Part shown: piece after piece, positions 6,478 through 12,806 of the stretch
Position numbering within the stretch: position 1 is the first letter of the stretch
Layout of the letters: every line of letters begins with the position of its first letter
NCBI GenBank assembly: GCA_013816225.1
Contig: JACDEQ010000035.1
Span: 1 to 12,806, forward strand
Reading direction: 5' to 3'
Length of the DNA stretch: 12,806 nucleotides
Origin: Armatimonadota bacterium
GTDB taxonomy: Bacteria; Armatimonadota; Fimbriimonadia; Fimbriimonadales; ATM1
Translations under genes and position numbers: made by a program
The notes under the pieces: generated by a model
Told to the model about the DNA's origin: nothing
Seen by the model: only the letters and a program-made list of their open reading frames with translations
The model's database searches: none

Positions 6478-7356
6478 ATGAAGAAAGAACGAGAAGTTGG
6501 GGCATTGAACGGCATCATGATGCTGTTCGTGACTTTGGGTTTGTATGTGATCGTAGGCTACGCAGTCTACGCAGCAGTATTGGAGGGTAACGCCGGCCGC
6601 CCTGTGACATGGCTTATCATGGGATCGACTCTGGCATTCCTCGTAGCATCGCTGGTTTCGATAGGGTTCTTTATCGTAGAGCCCAACGGCAGCAAGGCGC
6701 TTCTGCTCTTCGGCAACTACAAGGGCACGGTCAAGCAGCCGGGGCTTCATTGGGCTAACCCGTTTATGTCGAAGCGTGGGATCAGCCTTCGGGCGCGCAC
6801 GCTGAACGGCGAAAAGCTGAAGGTCAACGATCACGCGGGAAACCCGGTCGAGATCGCCGCGATCACGGTATGGCGAATCAAGGACACGTTCGAAGCTTTG
6901 TTCGAGGTGAACGACTTCGAGGACTACGTGAACTTGCAGAGCGAAACTGCCGTGCGACATATGGCTTCGAGTTACCCGTACGACGCGGATGACGAAGTGT
7001 TGTCGCTGCGCCGTAATGCAGACGAAATCTCCGGCCACTTGCGTGATGAAATCAGCGCCCGGCTCCAACGCGCCGGCGTCGAGGTGCTCGAGGCGCGCCT
7101 TTCCCATCTCGCCTACGCCCCCGAAATCGCCGGAGCGATGCTGCGTAGACAGCAGGCATCCGCGGTCATCGCCGCTCGGCAGAAGATCGTTGACGGTGCC
7201 GTGGGAATGGTCGAGATGGCCCTCACCCGCATGGAAGCCGAAGGCGTGATCAAGCTCGACGAAGAGCGCAAGGCACAGATGGTGACGAACCTCATGGTCG
7301 TCCTTTGCTCCGAGCATGGCGCGCAGCCGGTGGTCAATTCCGGGTCCCTCTACTAA
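6478..7356 (+). CDS. SPFH (Band 7/stomatin-prohibitin) domain membrane protein
   Basis: 292 residues. Two hydrophobic segments, about 13-35 and 44-66, anchor it in the cytoplasmic membrane. The SPFH domain starts right after the second (FFIVEPNGSKALLLFG; the phrase YKGTVKQPGLHWANPF is the classic Band 7 opening) and continues through VEIAAITVWRIKDT, VRHMASSYPYD and GVEVLEARLSHLAYAPEIAGAM (about 67-222, quoted in parts). A short helical tail follows. SPFH proteins oligomerise in the membrane and scaffold microdomains or regulate proteases; the partner here is unknown. The long coiled-coil typical of flotillins is missing, so it is closer to stomatin-like forms. GGGAG before the ATG and a strong promoter support the start. 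It is co-transcribed with the Arc-like gene 4 bases downstream. Confidence 0.9.
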   Translation: MKKEREVGALNGIMMLFVTLGLYVIVGYAVYAAVLEGNAGRPVTWLIMGSTLAFLVASLVSIGFFIVEPNGSKALLLFGNYKGTVKQPGLHWANPFMSKRGISLRARTLNGEKLKVNDHAGNPVEIAAITVWRIKDTFEALFEVNDFEDYVNLQSETAVRHMASSYPYDADDEVLSLRRNADEISGHLRDEISARLQRAGVEVLEARLSHLAYAPEIAGAMLRRQQASAVIAARQKIVDGAVGMVEMALTRMEAEGVIKLDEERKAQMVTNLMVVLCSEHGAQPVVNSGSLY

Positions 7357-7360
7357 GCGT

Positions 7361-7528
7361 ATGGCCGAGCGCAAGTCGATCCTGCTGCGAATCAGCCAGG
7401 AACTCTGGGCTGATCTGCAGCGCATCGCCGAGAGCGAGTTTCGATCTCTCAACGGCCAGATCGAGTACCTCTTGCAGGAGGCGGTAAAGAAAAGGAAAGG
7501 GAAGCGAACTCGAAACACCAGGACCTAG
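7361..7528 (+). CDS. Arc-like ribbon-helix-helix DNA-binding protein
   Basis: 55 residues from the ATG at 7361, which lies 4 bases after the SPFH stop. The frame extends 15 codons upstream, inside the SPFH gene, but the fit to Arc begins here. KSILLRIS is the DNA-contacting beta strand, QELWADLQRIAES the first helix, FRSLNGQIEYLLQEAVKK the turn plus second helix, and a basic tail KRKGKRTRNTRT follows. The pattern matches phage P22 Arc closely (RSVNSEI in Arc versus RSLNGQI here). It probably acts as a dimer or tetramer repressing its own operon, or as an adaptor to the SPFH protein. No toxin gene is adjacent. No Shine-Dalgarno is visible, so coupling to SPFH translation is likely. Its TAG overlaps the stop of the convergent Kelch-like gene. 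Confidence 0.85.
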   Translation: MAERKSILLRISQELWADLQRIAESEFRSLNGQIEYLLQEAVKKRKGKRTRNTRT

Positions 7529-9393
7529 GGTGTCCAGTGCAGCGCCCAAGTATCGTCGTAGTATTCGAAATCTATGCCGCCGTAGGCACTCGATTCTCCA
7601 CCGAAGACAATAGTGCGGTTCAACGCGGGATCGTACGTTTCGGCCGCTGAATGCCTGGCGCCCGGGTCTTGTGGCCGAAGACGCTTCCACGCCACGCCGT
7701 CCCACACCATCGCGTCTCTTTGCGACGACCCGAACTCCTCCAATCCGCCGTAGTTTACGATCTTTCCGGCTGCTTCGTCGAACACGAATACACCGCTAAA
7801 GCGCTGATCGATGTCGGCGACGTAAACATGGTTCCAGCTAGACCCATTCCATGTATAGGTGCCGTTTCTGCTGTCTCTAAAGACGGCCACATTTGCCGTC
7901 CGGTCGTAGGCTGCATCATAGTAGTAAGAATCAAGTGGCACCGGACTCCGAAGTTCGGACCAACGTGCGCCGTCCCACGTCCATAAGGCCCATCGTTGCG
8001 GATCCGCGCTCCGGCCCGACAGCATTATAACGGCATGCCTATTGGTATCGAACCAGATACGGCCAGCGAACGGTGGCCTGGTTCCGGCCACGTTTGATTT
8101 TCTCCAGTCACTGCCGTTCCAGAGCCACGTGTCGTTCAGCCCGAACCACTGCTCGCTCCTGCCAGGCCTGCGTCCCCCGAACAGCACCACCTGCTGATGG
8201 GCTTCGTCGTAGGCCATGCTTGCCCTTTCTCGCGCAGGTGGGCTTATTAGAGGTAGCGCTTGACGCCATCCGGCGCCGGCTTCGTAGATCCACGTGGTTC
8301 CCTGGAGAGCAAGGTCGCTGCCTACATATCCAATCGTCCCGCCGAAGTGGACGATATTTCCTCGCGCTCGGTCGAACGCCATCGACGAGCCCCGATAGGC
8401 AGGCGGGGCAGGGTCGTCATTCGTCCAAGTTTGACCATCATATCGCCAGAGGTCCCGGTAGCGTCTACCAGTCGCCCGTCCGCCAAACATCAAAATATGA
8501 CCTGTTGCCGGCTCAACGGCGGCGCCGTGGCTCGCTCGCGGCAATGGCCCGGAGATCTCCCTCTGCAACCATGCCGAGCCGTTGAGCTCCCAAGTCTGGC
8601 CACTTCGTTCAAAGTAGGTTGATCCACCTCCAAAAAGAACGGACACGTTACGATTCGAATCGTACGAGAGAGAGTGTTGGCAGAGAGCGGGCCCCTCAGC
8701 CGCAATTTTCTTCCATGCGCCTCCGTCCCATTCCCACGTGTCCGAATGGGCGCGCTCAAAGGGCCCCGAGAGGCCGCCGTGCAGGACTACCTTGCCTCGG
8801 GCGGAGTCGTAGGCCATGGCGCAGTAGTACCGCGGACTCGGTCCCGTAGTCGATACGAGGCGCCAGTCGGCCCCATCGTACTCCCACGTGTCTCCTAGCC
8901 CTTCCCAGGGATTGCCTCCAAACATAACGATAACACCACGTCCTTCATCGAATGCTATCGCATGACCGTTTCGTGCGGGCGGGCGCTGGTTGGTAACGAT
9001 CTCGGTCCAGGCGCCATCTCGGCGTTCGAACGTTCGATCCGTTGGCGTCCCGTCGCGGTCTTGACCTCCGAACAAAACCGAAACGCCCCGCTTCGAATCG
9101 AACGCCATGGCCGAGCCCGAGACGGCTTGCGGCAAAGTCGCCTCAGGAATCCGCTTCCAGAGGTTGCCATCCCATTCCCACAGGGATGGATCGATCACAT
9201 AGCCTTGCGATTCAGTGTAATAGGTGTACCCCGAGCAAACGATCAGCACGCCACGGTGGCGGTCGTAAGCGGTCGCATGCCCGAATTGCGAAGGCGGTGA
9301 AGGTTCATCCAGGCGTTCCCAAACCCATCCTGCCGAAGCGGGCAGGACAGCCGTCGAGGCTGATAATGCTAACAAACGTGCGAACAAGCTCAT
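7525..9393 (-). CDS. Secreted Kelch-like beta-propeller protein with about 12 repeats
   Basis: 622 residues from the ATG at 9393. This start has an ideal ribosome site (GGAGGTG, 5 bases before the ATG) and begins a signal peptide, MSLFARLLALSASTAVLPAS. A longer form from 9453, directly after the GH127 stop, is possible. The mature protein is about twelve repeats of roughly 50 residues. Each has a MAYD/MAFD-type strand, a basic turn, a VVLFGG-type strand and, later, DTWEWDG-x-x-W, as in Kelch and galactose-oxidase-type propellers. Twelve blades would suit two six-bladed propellers. Repeat 10 lacks the double glycine. No catalytic tyrosine or copper ligands could be assigned, so binding is more likely than oxidation. 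It follows the GH127 gene by 60 bases on the same strand, and carbohydrate or surface binding is inferred. Confidence 0.85.
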   Translation of the reverse strand: MSLFARLLALSASTAVLPASAGWVWERLDEPSPPSQFGHATAYDRHRGVLIVCSGYTYYTESQGYVIDPSLWEWDGNLWKRIPEATLPQAVSGSAMAFDSKRGVSVLFGGQDRDGTPTDRTFERRDGAWTEIVTNQRPPARNGHAIAFDEGRGVIVMFGGNPWEGLGDTWEYDGADWRLVSTTGPSPRYYCAMAYDSARGKVVLHGGLSGPFERAHSDTWEWDGGAWKKIAAEGPALCQHSLSYDSNRNVSVLFGGGSTYFERSGQTWELNGSAWLQREISGPLPRASHGAAVEPATGHILMFGGRATGRRYRDLWRYDGQTWTNDDPAPPAYRGSSMAFDRARGNIVHFGGTIGYVGSDLALQGTTWIYEAGAGWRQALPLISPPARERASMAYDEAHQQVVLFGGRRPGRSEQWFGLNDTWLWNGSDWRKSNVAGTRPPFAGRIWFDTNRHAVIMLSGRSADPQRWALWTWDGARWSELRSPVPLDSYYYDAAYDRTANVAVFRDSRNGTYTWNGSSWNHVYVADIDQRFSGVFVFDEAAGKIVNYGGLEEFGSSQRDAMVWDGVAWKRLRPQDPGARHSAAETYDPALNRTIVFGGESSAYGGIDFEYYDDTWALHWTP

Positions 9394-9453
9394 ATCTACA
9401 CCTCCAGCATCTTGATTATGGGCTAACTCGACGAAACTTACGCGCTGTAACAT

Positions 9454-11253
9454 CTAAGGCTCCGCGACCGGCAGCCAAACCTTCATTTCACCGGGCTCTC
9501 TGTTCGCCCAGGCGAAATAGGGGATGGCGGTCACGGTTGGTCTAGCCGAGGCGGTCGCTGGGGATTCGGCCGAGTAAAGGCTCTCGCCGGGTTGACCTAT
9601 TAAGCCCTCGAATTGCAGCCGCGGTGCCTCGGCGGAAGAATCTTCTTGGATCGGCGCGCGAGGATCGATCGCCAGATCGGCGATGGGTATGCCGGAATTG
9701 TCCGCCGTTTCGATGCAATAAACGAGCAGGCCCCTAGTGAGTGCGACGCAATCGCGGCTGTCGGTGATTCGCGGATTTGCGAAGATGCGCGCAGGCTTCA
9801 TCTCCAATTCCAGGTCGACCCTATCCCCGTGCAGCCATTGCTTGCGAACCCGGAAAAATCGTCCGGGTTGAGCGGCCTGCTCCATTCCGTTATAACGTAC
9901 CGTTGCTCTTTCGACCCAGGAAGGTATGCGCAAGACCAGTTCGTAATGACTGTCGACGTGGTTGACGATGCGGATACTTCCCGACGCTGGGTAATCGGTA
10001 ATCATTTCCAACGAATAGTTGCCGTCATCGATGCGGCAATTATCATAAAAGTTGCAATAAATTCCTTTGTCGTCAGTTGCAAAGAGCATGCCCCTTATGC
10101 TCGCTAGGGTTCGATAAATATTCGGAGGACAGCAGGCGCAGTCGTACCATTCCTTGCGAACATGATTTCCGTTCGAAGCAAGGGGGTTCACGTAAAAATA
10201 GCTCTTTCCGTCCTCCGACATTCCACTAAGGAATCCGTTATACATCGCGCGCTCGATCGTGTCCAGATATTTCGGATCTGCGCTAATCGCGAACAATCTC
10301 CAGTTCCACATCATGCTAGCGATCGCCGCGCACGTTTCAGCATACGCGCGGGCGTTCGGCAGTTCGAATGCCTCACCGAATGCTTCGCCTTCATGCCGAG
10401 CACCAATGCCGCCGGTGATGTAGGTTTTCTTTTGAACGTCATCCCAGAGTTTGTTCAGAGTCGACAAATACCGTTGATCGCCGCTTTCCAAGTAATAATC
10501 TGCTGCGCCGACATATAAGTAAAGGGCGCGCACGGCGTGCCCAACCGCCTCGTGCTGATCCAAAAACGGCAGATGATCTTGAACATATTCGCGGCCGCTC
10601 AGGACTCCTCTCCCTCTGGCTTCGATAAATCGATGCGCCAGCGTCAAGTAATTATCGTCGCCTGTAACGCGATAGAGTTCGATGAGCGCCATTTCCGCCT
10701 CGGGATGTCCGCAAGCCCCGACTGTTCCATCCGGGCCGAATTGTTCATAAAGGTAATTCGCGAATTTTGTGGCGGTGTCGAGAAGGGACGTCTCGCCGGT
10801 CGTACGATGGTGTGCCACCGCGGCTTGCATTAAGTGTCCGGCGCAATAAATCTCGTGGTCGCTCGCGAGATTCGAGAATCGCTTGTGGGCATTTTCGTTT
10901 GCGAACGACGTGTTAACGTATCCATCCTCGCCCTGCGCCCGCGCTACTTTCGCGATAATGTCTTCGGCGTCTACACCGGCGAATCCAGCAGCTTCGAGCC
11001 ACTTGTACACGTCGCTGTCGCGGTAAACAAATCCTCGTAAAGGAGCGTGGCTCGTGCCTGCGGCAATGTCGAAGGCCTCGAACGAGCCGGTATCTTCCAG
11101 CATCCTCCGACCGTGTGGAATGCCCACGTCGCGGTTCAAACTTTCGCGGCGCCCCCAGAAGCCGCCCGTGAGAGTGACGGCGGATAGAGGTACGGGTCTA
11201 ACCGCGGCGTGCGGGCTTTTGCTAAAATCGACAAGAGGATCGTGGCGCATCAC
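9454..11253 (-). CDS. Glycoside hydrolase family 127, probable beta-L-arabinofuranosidase
   Basis: 599 residues from GTG 11253; ATG at 11250 is the next codon and equally likely. The sequence opens with PLSAVTLTGGFWGRR, typical of the family, and contains an (alpha/alpha)6-barrel core and a C-terminal beta region. The catalytic set known from Bifidobacterium HypBA1 is present in order and spacing: GEAF with Glu290 (acid/base), AETC with Glu306 and Cys308, and CACCPPN with Cys374 (nucleophile) and Cys375. Glu306 and the three cysteines would bind the zinc. The enzyme releases L-arabinofuranose from beta-linked sugars with retention; related GH127 members have other specificities, so the substrate is not certain. 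No signal peptide is present, so it is probably cytoplasmic and acts on imported oligosaccharides. It forms a likely operon with the Kelch-like gene. No strong ribosome site is visible. Confidence 0.92.
   Translation of the reverse strand: MMRHDPLVDFSKSPHAAVRPVPLSAVTLTGGFWGRRESLNRDVGIPHGRRMLEDTGSFEAFDIAAGTSHAPLRGFVYRDSDVYKWLEAAGFAGVDAEDIIAKVARAQGEDGYVNTSFANENAHKRFSNLASDHEIYCAGHLMQAAVAHHRTTGETSLLDTATKFANYLYEQFGPDGTVGACGHPEAEMALIELYRVTGDDNYLTLAHRFIEARGRGVLSGREYVQDHLPFLDQHEAVGHAVRALYLYVGAADYYLESGDQRYLSTLNKLWDDVQKKTYITGGIGARHEGEAFGEAFELPNARAYAETCAAIASMMWNWRLFAISADPKYLDTIERAMYNGFLSGMSEDGKSYFYVNPLASNGNHVRKEWYDCACCPPNIYRTLASIRGMLFATDDKGIYCNFYDNCRIDDGNYSLEMITDYPASGSIRIVNHVDSHYELVLRIPSWVERATVRYNGMEQAAQPGRFFRVRKQWLHGDRVDLELEMKPARIFANPRITDSRDCVALTRGLLVYCIETADNSGIPIADLAIDPRAPIQEDSSAEAPRLQFEGLIGQPGESLYSAESPATASARPTVTAIPYFAWANREPGEMKVWLPVAEP
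11220..11228 (+). promoter_or_regulatory. Possible extended -10 promoter for the 166-residue gene
   Basis: TGCTAAAAT, an extended -10 (TGn plus TAAAAT), lies inside the first codons of the divergent GH127 gene, about 43 bases before the ATG at 11271. No matching -35 is seen, which extended -10 promoters can tolerate. The two divergent starts are only 17 bases apart, so each promoter must lie within the other gene. Confidence 0.35.
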
Positions 11254-11270
11254 CGGCCAATGTTATCACT

Positions 11271-11771
11271 ATGACGCTCGTTGTCGACTTTGCAGCCTTC
11301 GTCTCCGCCGTTAAAAGGTACGGCCAGGGGACGGACGACTTCGTTTACTACAAGAAGGCAGGGGAATCGATCCATCTCACGGTCGTAAACCCCAAAACGG
11401 GTGTACAGGTCATCAGCTTTACGTCCGGAAAGGAAGAGGACGTGCGGGAGGAACTGCTTCACGAAGGGCTCTGCATGGTGAAAGGCACTTGGGTGACGGA
11501 GGCATCCTTGGAGCACCTCGCTCAGCTGACCAGCGATACCTACATCGCAGCGGTTTCCTACGAGACCCGCAACGGTCCCGGACTCTGGATCGACGCATTT
11601 CCCGCACCGCCTACTGAGGGGGGGGTCTTGCGGGCCATCTTCGACGAGTTCGTCAGTGAAGGTCTGCTGGACGAAAAGGGTTTCGAACAGTTCATCCACG
11701 AGGCTAAGCCGCAAGTACGAATCCTCGACCCCAACGATATCGACCGGTTCATCAAACAGAAGCACGGATGA
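11271..11771 (+). CDS. Uncharacterised soluble protein of 166 residues
   Basis: I do not recognise this family. The protein is acidic and has no signal peptide or membrane segment, so it should be cytosolic. The N-terminal two-thirds (DDFVYYKKAGESIHLTVV, VQVISFTSG, GTWVTEASLEHLAQL, TYIAAVSYET, GPGLWIDAFP) suggests a compact alpha/beta or beta-rich fold. The end is helical (GGVLRAIFDEFVSEGLLDEK) with a basic tail. The ATG is 17 bases from the divergent GH127 start, and no Shine-Dalgarno is visible. A run of eight G bases at 11619-11626 lies within the codons for Glu-Gly-Gly-Val. A slip there would remove the last 45 or so residues, but the frame reads well as given. Intact length and protein-like codon pattern argue that it is real. 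Confidence 0.65.
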   Translation: MTLVVDFAAFVSAVKRYGQGTDDFVYYKKAGESIHLTVVNPKTGVQVISFTSGKEEDVREELLHEGLCMVKGTWVTEASLEHLAQLTSDTYIAAVSYETRNGPGLWIDAFPAPPTEGGVLRAIFDEFVSEGLLDEKGFEQFIHEAKPQVRILDPNDIDRFIKQKHG

Positions 11772-11893
11772 ACCATCCCGTCGCGTCGGCTTCCAGCCGG
11801 CAAGAATCGTCGATAGCTGGCGAGTCCGGTGATGGATGCGCCTCCACCGTGCGAGAAGGGTCAAAGAACAAGGGCCAAAGCTTATAATATTTA

Positions 11894-11959
11894 ATGTGTC
11901 GCCTGGAAGCCAGCGTTACGATGAACCGCCTTGATCATCGAGTCGGCAGTCGATACTAG
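11894..11959 (+). CDS. Possible 21-residue leaderless small ORF
   Basis: A perfect -10 box TATAAT (11883-11888) is followed, at the distance where transcription should start, by an ATG opening a 21-codon frame, MCRLEASVTMNRLDHRVGSR plus Tyr. Its TAG shares the CTAG with the stop of the convergent ligase gene. No -35 hexamer and no Shine-Dalgarno were found, so translation would have to be leaderless. It may be chance; no homologue comes to mind. Confidence 0.2.
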   Translation: MCRLEASVTMNRLDHRVGSRY

Positions 11960-12806
11960 GTCTTTCCGTACCACTCCTTATAGCCCTTGTAGGCCATGAA
12001 AGGTAACCGGACGGCGTAGTAGCCGGCAAGACCGGTCACCAGGCGCAAGCGCGAATACGGCCGGTGCTCAGGAGCGACGTCGGTGCCTTCGCGCCAAATG
12101 CGTTCTGCCTCGCGATACGCGTCCAGGATCGACGACGCAGTAGCGGCCTTTCGCAAACGGTCGGAGAGTGGATTTTCGAGCAAATCCATCGGAAACGGAT
12201 AGAGGAGCTGAAGTTCTTCCCACCGCGAGCGAATCCAGGGAGTTATGCCCTGAATAGTCCAAGATTCTCGCTCTTTATTGTATTCATTTGAATTGAAAGA
12301 CAGCGTGCCGGTGAAAGCTGCGATCGACGTGACAGCATCGAGAATCTCCCGCAGCCGGAAGATCTCGGGGATCGGGTCGAAGATTCGCAGTTCGATCGTT
12401 CCCAGGCGTTTGCTGATGATCAAATCCTGAAAACGGTATTCGGGATCGTCGCGAAGAGGGCCTAGGCATCCTGGCTGCGCCATACGGTAGCTGAGTCCGA
12501 AGTCCTTTCCTGCAGCCCAAGGGCTATTCGCGGCCGCAACCGCCAGCACAGGTGCGAAGTACGCAAGGTTGTCGTAAACTCGCCGCCTCTGTGCCTTGGG
12601 AACACCCACGTGCACATGAGAGGACGCGGTGTTCGAAGGCGAGGATAGTGTAAAAAGCGCCCCGACGGGCACTATCATGCCACCCTTTGCGGCGCGCGCA
12701 AACTCGGTTCTGCGAGCGACGATGTCCGCGAGCAGGTGCTCGATTCTCTCATGAACGCCCGTAGCGACCTCCACGCTTCCCATGAAGCACTCCTTCCGCT
12801 CCTCGC
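11956..12806 (-). CDS. GCS2-type carboxylate-amine ligase (YbdK/glutamate-cysteine ligase 2 family), 5' end beyond the window
   Basis: The visible part matches the GCS2 family. SVEVATGVHERIEHL corresponds to the ESMxELATDVC helix of E. coli YbdK. HVHVGV is followed by LAYFAPVLAVAAANSPWAAG and RLGTIELRIFDP, the conserved glutamine-synthetase-like core. The family joins an amino group to a carboxylate (glutamate plus cysteine in YbdK) using ATP in the cytosol. The first ATG, 12783, has AAGGAG 6 bases ahead, but family members carry the ATP/Mg-binding GVEEE segment upstream. The codons before 12783 stay open to the window edge and still look like the family (ECF before MGSVEVATG), so I treat the gene as partial. 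The stretch before HVHVGV is shorter than in YbdK, with VGALF where YbdK has GGTHPF. Its role here is unknown. Confidence 0.82.
   Translation of the reverse strand, partial: EERKECFMGSVEVATGVHERIEHLLADIVARRTEFARAAKGGMIVPVGALFTLSSPSNTASSHVHVGVPKAQRRRVYDNLAYFAPVLAVAAANSPWAAGKDFGLSYRMAQPGCLGPLRDDPEYRFQDLIISKRLGTIELRIFDPIPEIFRLREILDAVTSIAAFTGTLSFNSNEYNKERESWTIQGITPWIRSRWEELQLLYPFPMDLLENPLSDRLRKAATASSILDAYREAERIWREGTDVAPEHRPYSRLRLVTGLAGYYAVRLPFMAYKGYKEWYGKT

Noticed and set aside
6454..7518. 354-codon minus-strand open frame
   Set aside because: It lies antisense to the recognisable SPFH and Arc-like genes. Its His/Arg/Leu-rich translation is typical of a GC-rich antisense shadow.
11619..11626. 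Run of eight G bases as a programmed frameshift site
   Set aside because: The frame as given continues for about 45 sensible codons. No downstream stem or alternative long frame supports slippage, so it is only noted as a possible mutation hotspot.

Overview
The window is bacterial and moderately to highly GC-rich, and it comes from a chromosome. It carries a tmRNA gene, housekeeping metabolism and many exported or lipid-anchored proteins. The mix of a planctomycete-type small cytochrome c lipoprotein, large secreted repeat proteins, a GH127 glycosidase and an SPFH/Arc-like pair suggests a free-living soil or water bacterium outside the well-studied phyla. Armatimonadota (Fimbriimonadia), Planctomycetota and Acidobacteriota are all possible; no single marker here settles it. 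TGA is used as an ordinary stop in several genes, so the code looks standard.

Left part (1-2309, minus strand): the 5' end of a methylthioadenosine phosphorylase gene (mtnP) runs off the left edge. It is joined stop-to-start to a BtuF/FecB-type periplasmic binding lipoprotein. Next come a 366-base stretch with no supportable gene, a small c-type cytochrome lipoprotein, and a complete tmRNA gene (ssrA) with encoded CCA and a short tag frame reading ANNDYALAA.

Middle part (2354-6375): a secreted protein with at least three clear tandem Ig-like repeats lies head-to-head with a secretory-lipase-like alpha/beta hydrolase. The hydrolase is cut by an in-frame TGA directly after its nucleophile motif GYSEG. 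Two uncharacterised, probably exported proteins follow on the minus strand.

Right part (6429-12806): a well-formed promoter with an operator-like repeat drives a two-gene unit, an SPFH membrane protein plus a 55-residue Arc-like ribbon-helix-helix protein. Convergent to it is a probable GH127 beta-L-arabinofuranosidase / 12-repeat Kelch-like propeller operon. An unrecognised soluble protein of 166 residues comes next. The window ends in a GCS2-type (YbdK-like) carboxylate-amine ligase that very probably continues past the right edge.

No IS element, CRISPR array, tRNA or phage module was seen. The loci most worth a second look are the SPFH/Arc-like pair with its putative operator, the hydrolase stopped at its catalytic elbow, and the GH127-Kelch operon.
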